From Chromatiales bacterium (lineage in GTDB: Bacteria > Pseudomonadota > Gammaproteobacteria > JAGRCI01), in NCBI GenBank assembly GCA_020445565.1, contig JAGRGI010000005.1, forward strand, positions 1-47,469: a stretch of DNA of 47,469 nucleotides, in the 5' to 3' direction. The notes under the pieces are model-generated. The model did no database searches. It was not told where the DNA came from and saw only the letters and a program-made list of their open reading frames with translations. Below, piece after piece: positions 25,778 to 34,625 of this stretch (position 1 is its first letter; each line of letters starts with the position of its first letter). The translations under genes and the position numbers were made by a program.

Positions 25778-26143
25778 TCAGTCGTGTCCTTTCGGCTGCT
25801 CCATGGCATGGTGAATCACCTGAGCCAAGGCGGTATCGTCCATCGGGTCCCGGTCTTGCAGGTTGATACAACCCTTTCCGGTTTTGATGTGCGGATAGGA
25901 TTTCTTGAATCCGGCGATGTGTTTTTCACCACAGGTGTATAAGGAAATATAATTTTTCTGATTTGCAATCGCGACCCATCCATCTCCGTTTCGAAAGCTG
26001 GGCATGCGCCACGAAATTTTCATCGTGGCATCGGGATATAGAGAGAGGATGAGTCGATGCAGATGTAGCAATTTCTCACGGCGGTCTTCCGGTACAGCGG
26101 CATAGTAGGCTGTGAATTCTTTGGGGAATTTGTCTGCGCTCAT
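25778..26143 (-). CDS. DUF1801 family protein (iron-chaperone/YdhG-like fold)
   Basis: A 121-residue cytosolic protein. The pattern EFTAYYAAVPEDRREKLLHL, then LYPDATMKISWRMPSF, VAIANQKNYISLYTCG and KTGKGCINLQDRDPM is that of DUF1801, a family related to the Bacillus iron chaperone Fra. In Gram-negatives these are mostly uncharacterised stand-alone proteins. It lies alone between the pilus operon and an open stretch. Local base composition is lower in GC than the pilus operon, a mild hint of separate origin. Confidence 0.8.
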   Translation of the reverse strand: MSADKFPKEFTAYYAAVPEDRREKLLHLHRLILSLYPDATMKISWRMPSFRNGDGWVAIANQKNYISLYTCGEKHIAGFKKSYPHIKTGKGCINLQDRDPMDDTALAQVIHHAMEQPKGHD

Positions 26144-26443
26144 GCCGCTTGCGCCCTATAGTGCGTTATTGAATCACCGGGAAAACATACGCTAGCATAG
26201 TGAAATATCATAGGAATCGAAAAGGTCATCTTAACAGGGGGCTGGAAGTTTGTGGAAATCCCGCCACTGACGGATCGATGAATCCGGCAGAAATTCACAA
26301 AGCTCTCAGGGAAATTCGAACTTCGGTTCAGCCGGGGCCGGTACTGTTGGAACGATGCTGACTTGGCCCGCATTGGTAAAGGGCTCAGAAATCGCTCCAT
26401 TGAGCCGAAGACTTGTGTGGCTTTGCCCTAAAGGATCAATGAC
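26144..26443. other. 300-bp stretch without a supported gene
   Basis: It is visibly richer in A/T than neighbouring sequence. The only ORF (26140-26400, minus, 86 codons) overlaps the DUF1801 start, has no ribosome site and low-complexity content, so I do not call it. A small inverted repeat, GGCTCA/TGAGCC, lies about 26381-26405. Promoters for the two divergent genes are expected here, but I cannot place them with confidence. Confidence 0.5.
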
Positions 26444-27037
26444 ATGTTGGACTTGCTACTTCCGGTTTACGGTGCGGTGTTCATATTTACGGTATTTTTT
26501 CTGCGAACCCTGATTGTCTGGAAGAAAACCGGGATCAATGCCTATGCCCTGTTGAAACAATCCGGGCCCAATGGTGTCATTGGGTTGTATTTCAAGCTCA
26601 TTCCCGCCATCTGCCTGATGGCTATCGCAATATTTTCCTTCTTTCCTGAACATTATTCCCAATTGGGTCCTATCGTCCTGCTGGAAAGCCCGCTCGGTGA
26701 GGTATGCGGCTCAGCCTTGCTGCTGGGGTCGCTGGTGTTGATCTCCATCGCGCAGGCGCAAATGGGCCGTTCCTGGCGTATCGGCATCGACATGGAGAAC
26801 CGCACCGATCTGGTTACCGGCGGCCTGTTTGCGTATTCTCGCAACCCCATCTTTCTCGGTATGAAACTGACCACGTTGGGGCTGTTTCTGATCATGCCGA
26901 ACGCCATAACCCTGTCGGGATTGGTCTTGAGTGTCGCCGTCATCGATATTCAGGTCGCTCTGGAAGAGCAGCACCTGACGAAACTGCACGGCCAGCCCTA
27001 TGCTGACTACTGCAAACGGGTTCGGCGTTGGATCTGA
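26444..27037 (+). CDS. isoprenylcysteine carboxyl methyltransferase-like membrane protein
   Basis: A 197-residue integral membrane protein with about five hydrophobic helices. The C-terminal signature of the ICMT/PEMT-like family is present: TDLVTGGLFAYSRNPIFLGM, followed by VAVIDIQVALEEQHLTKLHG and YADYCKRVRRW. These residues bind SAM at the membrane surface. Bacterial members are thought to methylate lipids, quinone-like or small hydrophobic substrates; prenyl-cysteine is not expected in bacteria. It converges on yedI with 89 bases between stops. Confidence 0.85.
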   Translation: MLDLLLPVYGAVFIFTVFFLRTLIVWKKTGINAYALLKQSGPNGVIGLYFKLIPAICLMAIAIFSFFPEHYSQLGPIVLLESPLGEVCGSALLLGSLVLISIAQAQMGRSWRIGIDMENRTDLVTGGLFAYSRNPIFLGMKLTTLGLFLIMPNAITLSGLVLSVAVIDIQVALEEQHLTKLHGQPYADYCKRVRRWI

Positions 27038-27126
27038 TTGCGTCCGGGCAATCGGGGAAGCGTGTAGGTAGGGTGTCGCCGGATCGAAGCATCGCAGGGC
27101 AATTGCCATCTTCAAGCTATTCCGCG

Positions 27127-28059
27127 TCAATCCGCCTCCCGACGAAACACCTTCGAGAATACGCTGACAACGACCAAGGTGATTGCGCCAGCGATAATGC
27201 CCAGTACCGCATTGGCCAATGGACCGGCGATCGTTGAGACCATCCCGTTGCTCTGCTCCGTGAAATGGTGCAGAGCCTCTCCCAACGCGGGTATGCCGTG
27301 GACCAGGATACCGCCGCCAACCAGAAACATGGCGGCCGTCCCCACTATCGACAGTCCCTTCATCAAGTAGGGGGCAGCGCGAAGGATGCCGCGGCCTGTG
27401 GCGCGCTGAAAGCCGCTCCAACCGCCTTCACCCGCCCTGCGGCTAAGATAGAGGCCGGCGTCGTCCAGTTTTACGATACCCGCCACCAGGCCATACACGC
27501 CGATGGTGATACCGATTGCGATGATGATCAGCACGCCAACCTGGGTAGCGAAGGGGGACTCGGCCACGGTTCCAAGGGCGATGGCGATGATCTCTGCCGA
27601 GAGTATGAAGTCGGTGCGGATGGCGCCCTTGATCTTGTCTCTTTCCAGCGCCACCAGATCGATTTCGGGATTGGTCAGGGCGGCGGCCAGCTCCACTTTG
27701 TGGTGTTTTTCTTCCTCCGCATCATGCAGGAAGCGATGGGCAATCTTCTCGAAACCTTCGTAGCAGAGGAAAAGGCCGCCGATCATCAGTAAGGGCGTGA
27801 TCAGCCAGGGTGCGAAGGCGCTGATCAGCAGCGCGGCGGGAACCAGGATGGCCTTGTTGATAAAGGAACCTTTGGCCACCGCCCAAACCACCGGCAGTTC
27901 GCGCTCTGCGCGCACCCCCGTCACTTGCTGTGCGTTGAGGGCCAGATCATCCCCCAGGACGCCGGCGGTTTTCTTGGCGGCGACCTTGGTAAGGACACCG
28001 ACATCGTCCAGTACGCTGGCGATGTCATCGATAAGGGCAAGTAGGCTGGAAGCGGCCAT
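27127..28059 (-). CDS. yedI: DUF808/YedI family inner-membrane protein
   Basis: A 310-residue membrane protein matching E. coli YedI. The N-terminus [20 protein letters not shown], followed by [19 protein letters not shown], is almost invariant in the family. [18 protein letters not shown], then [20 protein letters not shown] and [14 protein letters not shown] mark later segments. There are about six to seven transmembrane helices. Function is unknown. The upstream 417 bases, to the thioredoxin gene, contain the inverted-repeat element at 28237 but no gene I can support. Confidence 0.92.
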   Translation of the reverse strand: MAASSLLALIDDIASVLDDVGVLTKVAAKKTAGVLGDDLALNAQQVTGVRAERELPVVWAVAKGSFINKAILVPAALLISAFAPWLITPLLMIGGLFLCYEGFEKIAHRFLHDAEEEKHHKVELAAALTNPEIDLVALERDKIKGAIRTDFILSAEIIAIALGTVAESPFATQVGVLIIIAIGITIGVYGLVAGIVKLDDAGLYLSRRAGEGGWSGFQRATGRGILRAAPYLMKGLSIVGTAAMFLVGGGILVHGIPALGEALHHFTEQSNGMVSTIAGPLANAVLGIIAGAITLVVVSVFSKVFRREAD

Positions 28060-28236
28060 GGGGCAAGATCCTTTGACAATGGTTTGTGAATGCTATCACC
28101 CTTGGCCGGTGGGCATCGAACAGCGGGCCAGTGTGTATACTCAAGAGTGGGAAAACCCGACGCGCCAAGCTGTCGAACTGCAACCGATGCCGAGGTAAAA
28201 GTATGTGCACTATTCGGTTCACTGCCAAAGACCCGT

Positions 28237-28339
28237 GGCGGATCGGGTGTTTGCTCCGGGAAACGCATGAATACGTCCCTGTAGCTTGACTGCGCCTTCC
28301 GTGGCGCAGACATTCCCTGCGCAAACACCCGGATCCGCC
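28237..28339. repeat. 103-bp inverted-repeat element (MITE/REP-like or structured RNA)
   Basis: GGCGGATCGGGTGTTTGC at 28237-28254 is mirrored by GCAAACACCCGGATCCGCC at 28321-28339; the arms pair over 18 bases with one extra C in the right arm. Inside is a perfect 6-bp hairpin, TGCGCC-TTCCGT-GGCGCA (28291-28308), and a shorter pairing of GGGAA with TTCCC. The element fills the space between divergent yedI and the thioredoxin gene. No coding capacity is apparent. No second copy was noticed in this window. Confidence 0.65.
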
Positions 28340-28476
28340 GCTCACCTCGGTGGCATTGAAAGAGCTGCGAGCGATCTCCAAAAGACGGCGGGCTGCGTTT
28401 GCTGGGTGTCGAGAATCAGTCCGATGGCCGATTCCTGGCAGATCGACCGTATCCCCGTAGCCGGAGCAACAAACCC

Positions 28477-28830
28477 ATGGCGGAAGCTTTCGAACCCATT
28501 GAGGAACTGGACGATTTCCACGTCCGTTTGCGTGAGCAGGCGGGGGTGCTGGCCTATTTCAGCACGCAGAGTTGCAATGTGTGCAAATCTCTCAAACCCA
28601 AGATAGGCGAGCTGATCGAGCGGCAATTTCCGCAAATGAGCACGGTTTACGTGGATTGTGAATTAAGCCCGGCGATTGCCGGGCAGTATCAGGTGTTTGC
28701 CGTCCCGACCATCCTGGGTTTTTTCGATGGCCGGGAGTGGTTGCGTAAGGGCAGGGCCGTTTCCATGGCCGAGTTGGCGGCAGAGCTGAAGCGCCCTTAC
28801 GATCTGCTGTTCGACAATTCCGGCTCGTAG
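28477..28830 (+). CDS. thioredoxin-family protein
   Basis: A 117-residue cytosolic thioredoxin-fold protein. The active site is Cys33-Asn-Val-Cys36 (STQSCNVCKSLKP), unlike the CGPC of standard thioredoxin, and the cis-proline loop is VFAVPTILGFFDG. The ATG at 28477 (MAEAFEPIEELDDFH) has GGAG upstream; the frame is open further but the extra residues look non-coding. The last 34 bases overlap the convergent glutaredoxin-like gene. A role in thiol reduction is expected; partners are unknown. Confidence 0.88.
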   Translation: MAEAFEPIEELDDFHVRLREQAGVLAYFSTQSCNVCKSLKPKIGELIERQFPQMSTVYVDCELSPAIAGQYQVFAVPTILGFFDGREWLRKGRAVSMAELAAELKRPYDLLFDNSGS

Positions 28831-29198
28831 TCGTGCTGCGTGGCGGGCATGGGGAACCGTTCTTCCAGATAGGCAACGATGTCCGCCGACTCATACAGCC
28901 AATGGCAGTCGCCATCCGGGCCGTCGATACGCAGGCAAGGGACCTGGCTGCTGCCGCCGCCCTGAAGCAGTTCCGAGTGCGCCTGCATGTCGCCCAAGGT
29001 ATCTTTGCAGACGATATTCAGTTGTAGCCGGCTGATGGCTCGGCGTACCCGGATGCAGTAAGGGCAGGAACCGAACTGGTACAGGGTGAGCTGCGCTGTG
29101 GCCTGATCTACCCGGTTTTGGTCTTGCGCGCTACGGCTCGGGTTGGGCCCGAAAAAGCGGTTGCGCACAGTCGAGGTCAACTCGCTCAGATTTCGCAT
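28797..29198 (-). CDS. glutaredoxin / GST-N-domain protein
   Basis: A 133-residue protein with a basic N-terminal extension (about 35 residues) and then a glutaredoxin fold: LTLYQFGSCPYCIRVRRAIS with Cys45-Pro-Tyr-Cys48, the VPCLRID cis-proline loop, and a C-terminal WLYESADIVAYLEERFP typical of GST-N-like glutaredoxins. The ATG at 29198 has an excellent GGAGGA six bases upstream, so I prefer it to the earlier in-frame start at 29219. The N-terminal extension may be a membrane-associated or targeting segment as in some yeast/bacterial GST-like glutaredoxins. The tail overlaps the thioredoxin gene by 34 bases. Confidence 0.87.
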   Translation of the reverse strand: MRNLSELTSTVRNRFFGPNPSRSAQDQNRVDQATAQLTLYQFGSCPYCIRVRRAISRLQLNIVCKDTLGDMQAHSELLQGGGSSQVPCLRIDGPDGDCHWLYESADIVAYLEERFPMPATQHDYEPELSNSRS

Positions 29199-29369
29199 GA
29201 ACTCCTCCGAGGGCGACAAACTGCCCCTGGGCCGTGATCCGGCCTCTCGATTGATGATTTACGTTCTGTTTCTTATTCTTGGCGCCCTAACTATAGGACA
29301 TAGCCCGGTGAATGGAATATTGGCCTCCAAACTTCCCGTGGTCAATCCCATCGTCACGCGAGTTGCGGC

Positions 29370-29945
29370 CTATTGTTGATACCAGTAGCGGTCTTGAGCC
29401 CGGTAGACCAGCTTCGGATAGCGATAGCTGCCCAGGCTGCCGTTGTAACGGGCCAACGCGCGTGTGAGGTTGCCGTCTTCCTTGTCCAGATAATGGCGCA
29501 GGATGGTGCAGCCCATGCGCAGATTGGTATCCAGATGAAAAAGGTTGGCATCCGGGTGACCGATCTCCCGGAGCCAGAACGGCATGACCTGCATGAGTCC
29601 GCGTGCGCCAGCCGAGGACAGGGCGAAGCGGTCGAAGTTGCTTTCCACCTGGATCACCGCCAGCACCAGTTCCGGTGACAGCCTGACGCGGGTGGCCTCG
29701 CGGTGGACCGTGCGCAGCAGTTCCATTCGATAGGCCGGGTCCGCTACCCGCGCTTCCAGCCGGGTGGACATGTCCAGCAGCCAGACTTCGGCAGAGAAGC
29801 GATCGGAGAAACTGGTACTTTCCTCGATTGCCTCAACCAACAGTTGCCTGAGTTCCTCATCGACCGCTGGATTCTCCGCCTGGGCGGTCGCCAGACCGGC
29901 GCTGCTCAGCAGGACAATGGCCGCGATCCGAAACCCTCTGGCCAC
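29370..29945 (-). CDS. lytic transglycosylase (SLT family)
   Basis: A 191-residue periplasmic enzyme cleaving peptidoglycan glycan strands. The GTG at 29945 gives VARGFRIAAIVLLSSAGLAT, a signal peptide ending AQA. The catalytic domain contains VIQVESNFDRFALSSAGARG (Glu101), then GLMQVMPFW and LARYNGSLG, the three SLT signature blocks. It is small for the class, with only about 65 residues of helical linker before the domain. It starts eight bases after the proS stop and is probably co-transcribed with it. The upstream frame remains open inside proS but is not used. Confidence 0.9.
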   Translation of the reverse strand: MARGFRIAAIVLLSSAGLATAQAENPAVDEELRQLLVEAIEESTSFSDRFSAEVWLLDMSTRLEARVADPAYRMELLRTVHREATRVRLSPELVLAVIQVESNFDRFALSSAGARGLMQVMPFWLREIGHPDANLFHLDTNLRMGCTILRHYLDKEDGNLTRALARYNGSLGSYRYPKLVYRAQDRYWYQQ

Positions 29946-29952
29946 CCGGGAT

Positions 29953-31671
29953 TCACCCCTGCAAGCGCTCGCGCAGAAAGTCGACGATGGTTTCGCGGGG
30001 CACGGCAGTGTTCTCAGCATCGTTTCGGCCGCGGTATTCCAGTGCGCCTTCGCCCAGGCCGCGTTCGCCCACCACCACACGATGGGGGATGCCGAGCAGT
30101 TCCATGTCAGCAAACATGAAACCAGGGCGCACGTTGCGATCGTCCAGAAGCACGTCGATGCCGGCACCGCGCAGCTCTTGGTATATTTGTTCCACCGCCT
30201 CGCGCAGAGGCTCGGACTTGTGCATGTTCATGGGCAACAGGGCCACTTGGAAGGGGGCCATGGCGGTCGGCCAGGAGATGCCTTTGTCGTCGTGGTTCTG
30301 CTCGATGGCGGCGGCGACGATACGGGACACGCCGATGCCATAACAGCCCATGGTGACGGTCCGGGCCTTGCCGTCCTCGTCCAGCACGGCGGCCTTCATG
30401 GCCTCGCTGTACTTGTCGCCCAACTGAAAGATGTGGCCCACCTCGATGCCACGGGCGATGGACAGGGTGCCGTCGCCCTCGGGATTGGGATCGCCGTTCA
30501 CCACGTTGCGCAGGTCGACGACCTCGGGAAGCGGACAATCCCGTTCCCAGTTGACGCCGAAGTAGTGTTTGCCGTCCACGTTCGCTCCGGTGGTGAAGTC
30601 CGCCAGATTGGCTACGGAACGGTCGGCGTACATGGGAAGGTTCAGGCCCACCGGCCCCAGGGAGCCTGCCCCTGCGCCAACCACTTCGCGGATCTCGGCC
30701 TCGGTCGCCATGCGCAGGGGGTCGGCCACCAGGGGCAGTTTGGCCGCCTTGATGCCGTTGACTTCGTAATCGCCTCTCAGCAGCAGTGCTACCAGTTTGG
30801 CATCGGTTTCCTCGCTGGCCTCCACCAGCAGCGTCTTTACCGTACGCTCGGCGGGCATGTCGAACTGGCTCGCCAGGTCTTCGATGGTCTTGGCCTTGGG
30901 TGTGTCAACCACGCGCATGTTTTCCGATGCCTGTGGGCGCTGGCCCGGCGGCGACAGGGCCTCGGCCAGTTCCACGTTGGCGGCGTAGTCGCCGGTATCG
31001 GAGAAGGCGATGGCATCTTCACCCGATTCCGCCAGCACGTGGAACTCGTGGGAGGCGTTGCCGCCGATGGCGCCGGTATCGGCGCGCACGGCACGGAAGT
31101 CCAGGCCCAGACGGGTGAATATGCGCGAGTAGGTCTGGTACATCACCTCATAGGTGTCGGCCAGGGAGTTGCCGTCCAGGTGAAAGGAGTAGGCGTCTTT
31201 CATCAGGAATTCGCGGGCGCGCATGACGCCGAAACGTGGGCGACGCTCATCGCGAAACTTGGTCTGGATCTGGTAGAAGTTCACCGGCAACTGCTTGTAA
31301 CTCTTGATTTCGTTACGGAACACGTCGGTGATGATCTCTTCGTGGGTGGGACCGAAACAGAATTCCCGCTTGTGCCGATCCTTCAGCCGCAGCAGTTCGT
31401 CGCCGTACTTTTCCCAGCGACCGGACTCCTGCCACAGTTCCGCTGGCTGCACGGCGGGCATGAGCAGTTCCAGCGCGCCGGCCTTGTCCATCTCCTCCCG
31501 GACCACGGCCTCGACCTTGCGCAATACCCGCAATCCGAGGGGCAGCCAGGTGTAGAGCCCGGCGGCCAGTTTGCGAATCAGTCCGGCGCGAAGCATCAGG
31601 CGATGGCTGGCGATTTCCGCGTCGGCGGGGGTTTCCTTGAGGGTGGAAAGATGGAATTGGGAACTGCGCAT
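29953..31671 (-). CDS. proS: prolyl-tRNA synthetase
   Basis: A 572-residue class II aminoacyl-tRNA synthetase of the bacterial type with the editing insertion. Motif 1 region is [20 protein letters not shown], motif 2 is [20 protein letters not shown], and motif 3 contains [17 protein letters not shown]. The INS editing domain lies at about residues 225-400. The C-terminal anticodon-binding domain has [18 protein letters not shown]. The start [19 protein letters not shown] is standard. It is divergent from lapG, with 132 bp between them. Confidence 0.98.
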   Translation of the reverse strand: MRSSQFHLSTLKETPADAEIASHRLMLRAGLIRKLAAGLYTWLPLGLRVLRKVEAVVREEMDKAGALELLMPAVQPAELWQESGRWEKYGDELLRLKDRHKREFCFGPTHEEIITDVFRNEIKSYKQLPVNFYQIQTKFRDERRPRFGVMRAREFLMKDAYSFHLDGNSLADTYEVMYQTYSRIFTRLGLDFRAVRADTGAIGGNASHEFHVLAESGEDAIAFSDTGDYAANVELAEALSPPGQRPQASENMRVVDTPKAKTIEDLASQFDMPAERTVKTLLVEASEETDAKLVALLLRGDYEVNGIKAAKLPLVADPLRMATEAEIREVVGAGAGSLGPVGLNLPMYADRSVANLADFTTGANVDGKHYFGVNWERDCPLPEVVDLRNVVNGDPNPEGDGTLSIARGIEVGHIFQLGDKYSEAMKAAVLDEDGKARTVTMGCYGIGVSRIVAAAIEQNHDDKGISWPTAMAPFQVALLPMNMHKSEPLREAVEQIYQELRGAGIDVLLDDRNVRPGFMFADMELLGIPHRVVVGERGLGEGALEYRGRNDAENTAVPRETIVDFLRERLQG

Positions 31672-31803
31672 GGCGTCCTCGTGGCGGCCGTTCAGTGATA
31701 GGCGCGCATTCTACCCCATGCCGGCACAGACGCGACGGGTATAAAGATTCCCCACCTGCTGCCGCTGGCTACTGCACCTGTTTTTCTTCTATCCGCGGGC
31801 GGT

Positions 31804-32487
31804 ATGGGGCATAGGGCGATTCCATCGGTGTATGCACGGTCGATGGCCGTGGTGATTGCCTGGGCGCTGTTTTCTGCCTTGTTCCTGAGCGCGTTGGCCG
31901 TGGACTACGGGGGACTGAGTCGTCAGGTTCTACGCTACGTAGAGCGGGAGTATGGTTCGTCCGGAAAACAGCGGGTTGTGGACTGGCAGGCGTTCATCAA
32001 GAGCAACCGCTATTCCAGTGAGTCCACCAAACTGCGCAAGGTCAATGAGTTTTTCAACCGTCTGCGGTTCGTCGAAGACAGTGAGCACTGGGGGCAGTCC
32101 GACTACTGGGCCACGCCGGTGGAGTTTTTGGCCAGCGGTGCCGGGGATTGCGAGGACTATTCCATCGGCAAGTTTTTTACCCTGCTGGCCCTGGGGGTCG
32201 AAGAGGACAAGATGCGCATCACCTACGTGAAAGCCCTGGAACTGGGCCAGGCCCATATGGTGCTGACCTATTACGAGCGTCCTGACGGTGAACCCCTGGT
32301 GCTCGACAATCTGCGTTCCAGCATCGACAAATCCAGTCGCCGCACGGATCTAAAACCCGTCTACAGCTTCAACGGCAATGGCCTCTGGACGGCGGTTTCC
32401 CGCGGACAGGGCAAGCGTGTGGGAGGCTCTGGACGTATCAGCCTGTGGCAGGACCTGAACCGCCGCATGGAAAAGGAGGGGCGCTGA
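31804..32487 (+). CDS. lapG: LapG-type periplasmic cysteine protease (BTLCP)
   Basis: A 227-residue transglutaminase-like cysteine protease with an N-terminal membrane/signal segment (MAVVIAWALFSALFLSALA). The catalytic triad is Cys116 in SGAGDCEDYS, His151 in QAHMVLTY and Asp168 in PLVLDNL. In Pseudomonas LapG cleaves the N-terminus of the surface adhesin LapA when c-di-GMP is low, releasing biofilm cells, and is calcium-dependent. The stop TGA overlaps the lapD ATG by one base, giving the expected lapG-lapD pair. No LapA-like giant adhesin or its type I exporter is within the window. Confidence 0.94.
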   Translation: MGHRAIPSVYARSMAVVIAWALFSALFLSALAVDYGGLSRQVLRYVEREYGSSGKQRVVDWQAFIKSNRYSSESTKLRKVNEFFNRLRFVEDSEHWGQSDYWATPVEFLASGAGDCEDYSIGKFFTLLALGVEEDKMRITYVKALELGQAHMVLTYYERPDGEPLVLDNLRSSIDKSSRRTDLKPVYSFNGNGLWTAVSRGQGKRVGGSGRISLWQDLNRRMEKEGR

Positions 32488-34448
32488 TGACCTTGGCCAA
32501 GCAACTCGTCCTACTGATCGTTGCCCTGTTCGTGGTGGTGTTTCTGGGAACGGTGCTCATCAATCTGCACCACACACGCGGCTACCTCAACGATCAACTC
32601 AGCTCCCATGCCGGCGATGCCGCCACCTCGCTGGCGCTGTCCATCACGCCGGAGATCGAGAATGGCGATATGGTGACGGCGGAGACCATGATGGACGCGA
32701 TCTTCAACGGTGGCGACTATCACCACATGGAGCTCAGGAAGATCGACGGCAGCGTGCTGGTGGAAAGGGATATTCCTGTCGTGGTCGACGACGTGCCGGT
32801 CTGGTTCATCGATGCCTTCCCACTGCAAACCCCCACCGGCGAGGCCCTGGTGATGTCCGGCTGGACGCAGTTCGGGCGCTTGCTGGTGAAAAGTCATCCC
32901 GGCTATGCCTATCAGCAACTCTGGCATACCACCGTCGGCAGCTTCTGGTGGTTCCTGGCGATGACCGCCGGTGCCTTGATTTTCTGTCTGGTGGCCTTAC
33001 GGTTCCTGCTGAAACCCCTGTATTTCGTGGAAAGGCAGGCCAGGGCCATCTGCGACCGTGAGTTCCCCATGCAGGAGCGCATGCCCCTCACCAGGGAACT
33101 GGCCAGCATCGCCACGGCCATGAACCGCATGACCGCCAAGGTGAAGCAGATGCTGACCGATGCGGAGAACCTGGCCCTGGACCTGCGGCGCGAGGCCCAT
33201 CGCGATCCGGTCACCGGCCTCAACAACCGGCGTTGGTTCGATCAACAGCTTGCCCATAGGTTGGCCTCCGAGCAGGAGTTCGGCCAGGGTATCCTGGGCT
33301 TGGTGCAACTGCGGGATTTCAAGGCGTATAACCAGCAACACGGCTATCCGGCTGGCGATTCGCTGCTGAAACAACTGGGGGACAATCTCACCGAGGCATC
33401 GTCGGAGTTCCCGGATGTCTTGCTGGCACACCTCTCGGGGGCGGATTTCGCCCTGTTGGTGGCGGATATGGATCGTGATCTTGGCTCGCGGCTGGGCGAG
33501 TCCCTGGGTCTGGCCCTCAACAAGCTGGCCGAAACGCATACGGTGGATCCGGGCAACGCCGGTCATATCGGTCTGGCCTGGTTCGATGGCGGACAGTCGG
33601 CCGCGGAGCTGTTGTCGGAGGCGGACATGGCCCTGCGCACCGCCCGCGCCAAGGGGGGCAATGCCTGGCACCAGTACTCCGCCGGAGAGCTGCACAAGGA
33701 CGACGTCATGGGGGCAGGGGAATGGCGCAGGCGTCTCGGCACGCTCATCGCCAACGGCGAGTTGGAGTTGCATTTTCAACCCGTTTTCTCGGTCGGCAAT
33801 CGCGAGATTCTGCATCACGAAGTCTTTGCACGCCTTCCGGATGGCCGTGGCGGCTCGCTTCCGGCCGGTTTATTCGTGCCTGCCGCGCAACAACTCGGTC
33901 TGATGGGCGAGCTGGACCGTGTCATCGTCGCGCGGGTATTGGAACACTGTGCCGAACACGGTGGCGATCATTCCGTGAACGTCTCTGCCGCCAGCATTGC
34001 AGACGGTGCCTTTACGGATTGGCTCTCCCAGCGTCTGTCCGCCCAACCGGATCTGGCAAAACGCCTGATATTCGAATGGCCGGAGTACGCCGTGCAGCCC
34101 TACCTGGGTGAATTGCGTGAACTGATCGCCGGCCTGCGGCCCATGGGCGTGAGATTCTGCTTGGACCATTTCGGCCGGGGTTTTGGCGGCTTCGGCTATC
34201 TGCACTCCCTGAAGCTCGATCTCATCAAGATCGACGGCAGCTTCGTCCGTGGTCTTCATCAGCAACCGGACCATCGCTTCTATCTGCGTTCCGTGGCGGA
34301 CATCGCCCACGGCCTGGATGCCCGGGTGATCGCCGAGACCGTGGAGAACGCCGAGGAATGGCAGGCGATCCAACAACTGAACATTGACGGCGCGCAGGGC
34401 TATTTTCTGGCCCGGCCCGGTCCGCTTCCGGGGCATCCGCTTCGCTGA
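32487..34448 (+). CDS. lapD: LapD-type c-di-GMP receptor with degenerate GGDEF and EAL domains
   Basis: A 653-residue inner-membrane protein. Transmembrane helix 1 lies at about residues 7-27, the LapD_MoxY_N periplasmic domain at about 28-150 (ending MSGWTQFGRLLVKSHPGY), helix 2 at about 152-172, then HAMP, GGDEF and EAL domains. The GGDEF signature is degraded to SGADF (317-321) and the EAL motif to EVF (445-447), so it should bind but neither make nor break c-di-GMP, as in LapD. At high c-di-GMP it sequesters LapG. The start at 32487 overlaps the lapG stop. Confidence 0.94.
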   Translation: MTLAKQLVLLIVALFVVVFLGTVLINLHHTRGYLNDQLSSHAGDAATSLALSITPEIENGDMVTAETMMDAIFNGGDYHHMELRKIDGSVLVERDIPVVVDDVPVWFIDAFPLQTPTGEALVMSGWTQFGRLLVKSHPGYAYQQLWHTTVGSFWWFLAMTAGALIFCLVALRFLLKPLYFVERQARAICDREFPMQERMPLTRELASIATAMNRMTAKVKQMLTDAENLALDLRREAHRDPVTGLNNRRWFDQQLAHRLASEQEFGQGILGLVQLRDFKAYNQQHGYPAGDSLLKQLGDNLTEASSEFPDVLLAHLSGADFALLVADMDRDLGSRLGESLGLALNKLAETHTVDPGNAGHIGLAWFDGGQSAAELLSEADMALRTARAKGGNAWHQYSAGELHKDDVMGAGEWRRRLGTLIANGELELHFQPVFSVGNREILHHEVFARLPDGRGGSLPAGLFVPAAQQLGLMGELDRVIVARVLEHCAEHGGDHSVNVSAASIADGAFTDWLSQRLSAQPDLAKRLIFEWPEYAVQPYLGELRELIAGLRPMGVRFCLDHFGRGFGGFGYLHSLKLDLIKIDGSFVRGLHQQPDHRFYLRSVADIAHGLDARVIAETVENAEEWQAIQQLNIDGAQGYFLARPGPLPGHPLR

Positions 34449-34483
34449 TCGCCATGGGTTTCCACTGACGTCGGTGAATCCTG

Positions 34484-34502
34484 GCAACTCCAGGGGAGTT
34501 GC
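34484..34502. other. perfect 8-bp hairpin after lapD
   Basis: GCAACTCC (34484-34491) pairs exactly with GGAGTTGC (34495-34502) around three bases, 36 bases after the lapD stop. No T tract follows, so termination is uncertain; it could be an mRNA-stabilising hairpin or a leader element of the following gene. The rest of 34449-34625 shows no c-di-GMP riboswitch that I recognise. Confidence 0.4.
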
Positions 34503-34625
34503 GATAAGGTCCGGTAAATTCCAATCGCGTCCAGGTCCATGGGCTGGTGCCCCGTCCATTCGCACTCATCGTGCTGGATGGTCAGATGGCATGGGTGCCT
34601 TGTATGGTTGCCAGTAACAAAAGCC

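Noticed and set aside
28086-28289. Short ORFs before the thioredoxin gene
   Set aside because: They cross the inverted-repeat element, and no protein family is recognisable.
28237-28339. 4.5S (SRP) or 6S RNA
   Set aside because: The long closing helix suggested SRP RNA, but the conserved SRP tetraloop region (GGAAGCAGCC-like) is absent and the inner hairpin does not fit.
29764-31698. Plus-strand open frame of 644 codons
   Set aside because: Antisense to proS and the transglycosylase gene; composition is that of a mirrored high-GC gene, with no recognisable domain.
34449-34625. c-di-GMP riboswitch before the outer-membrane gene
   Set aside because: Suggested by the lapD neighbour, but the GEMM core motifs were not found; only a simple hairpin is present.
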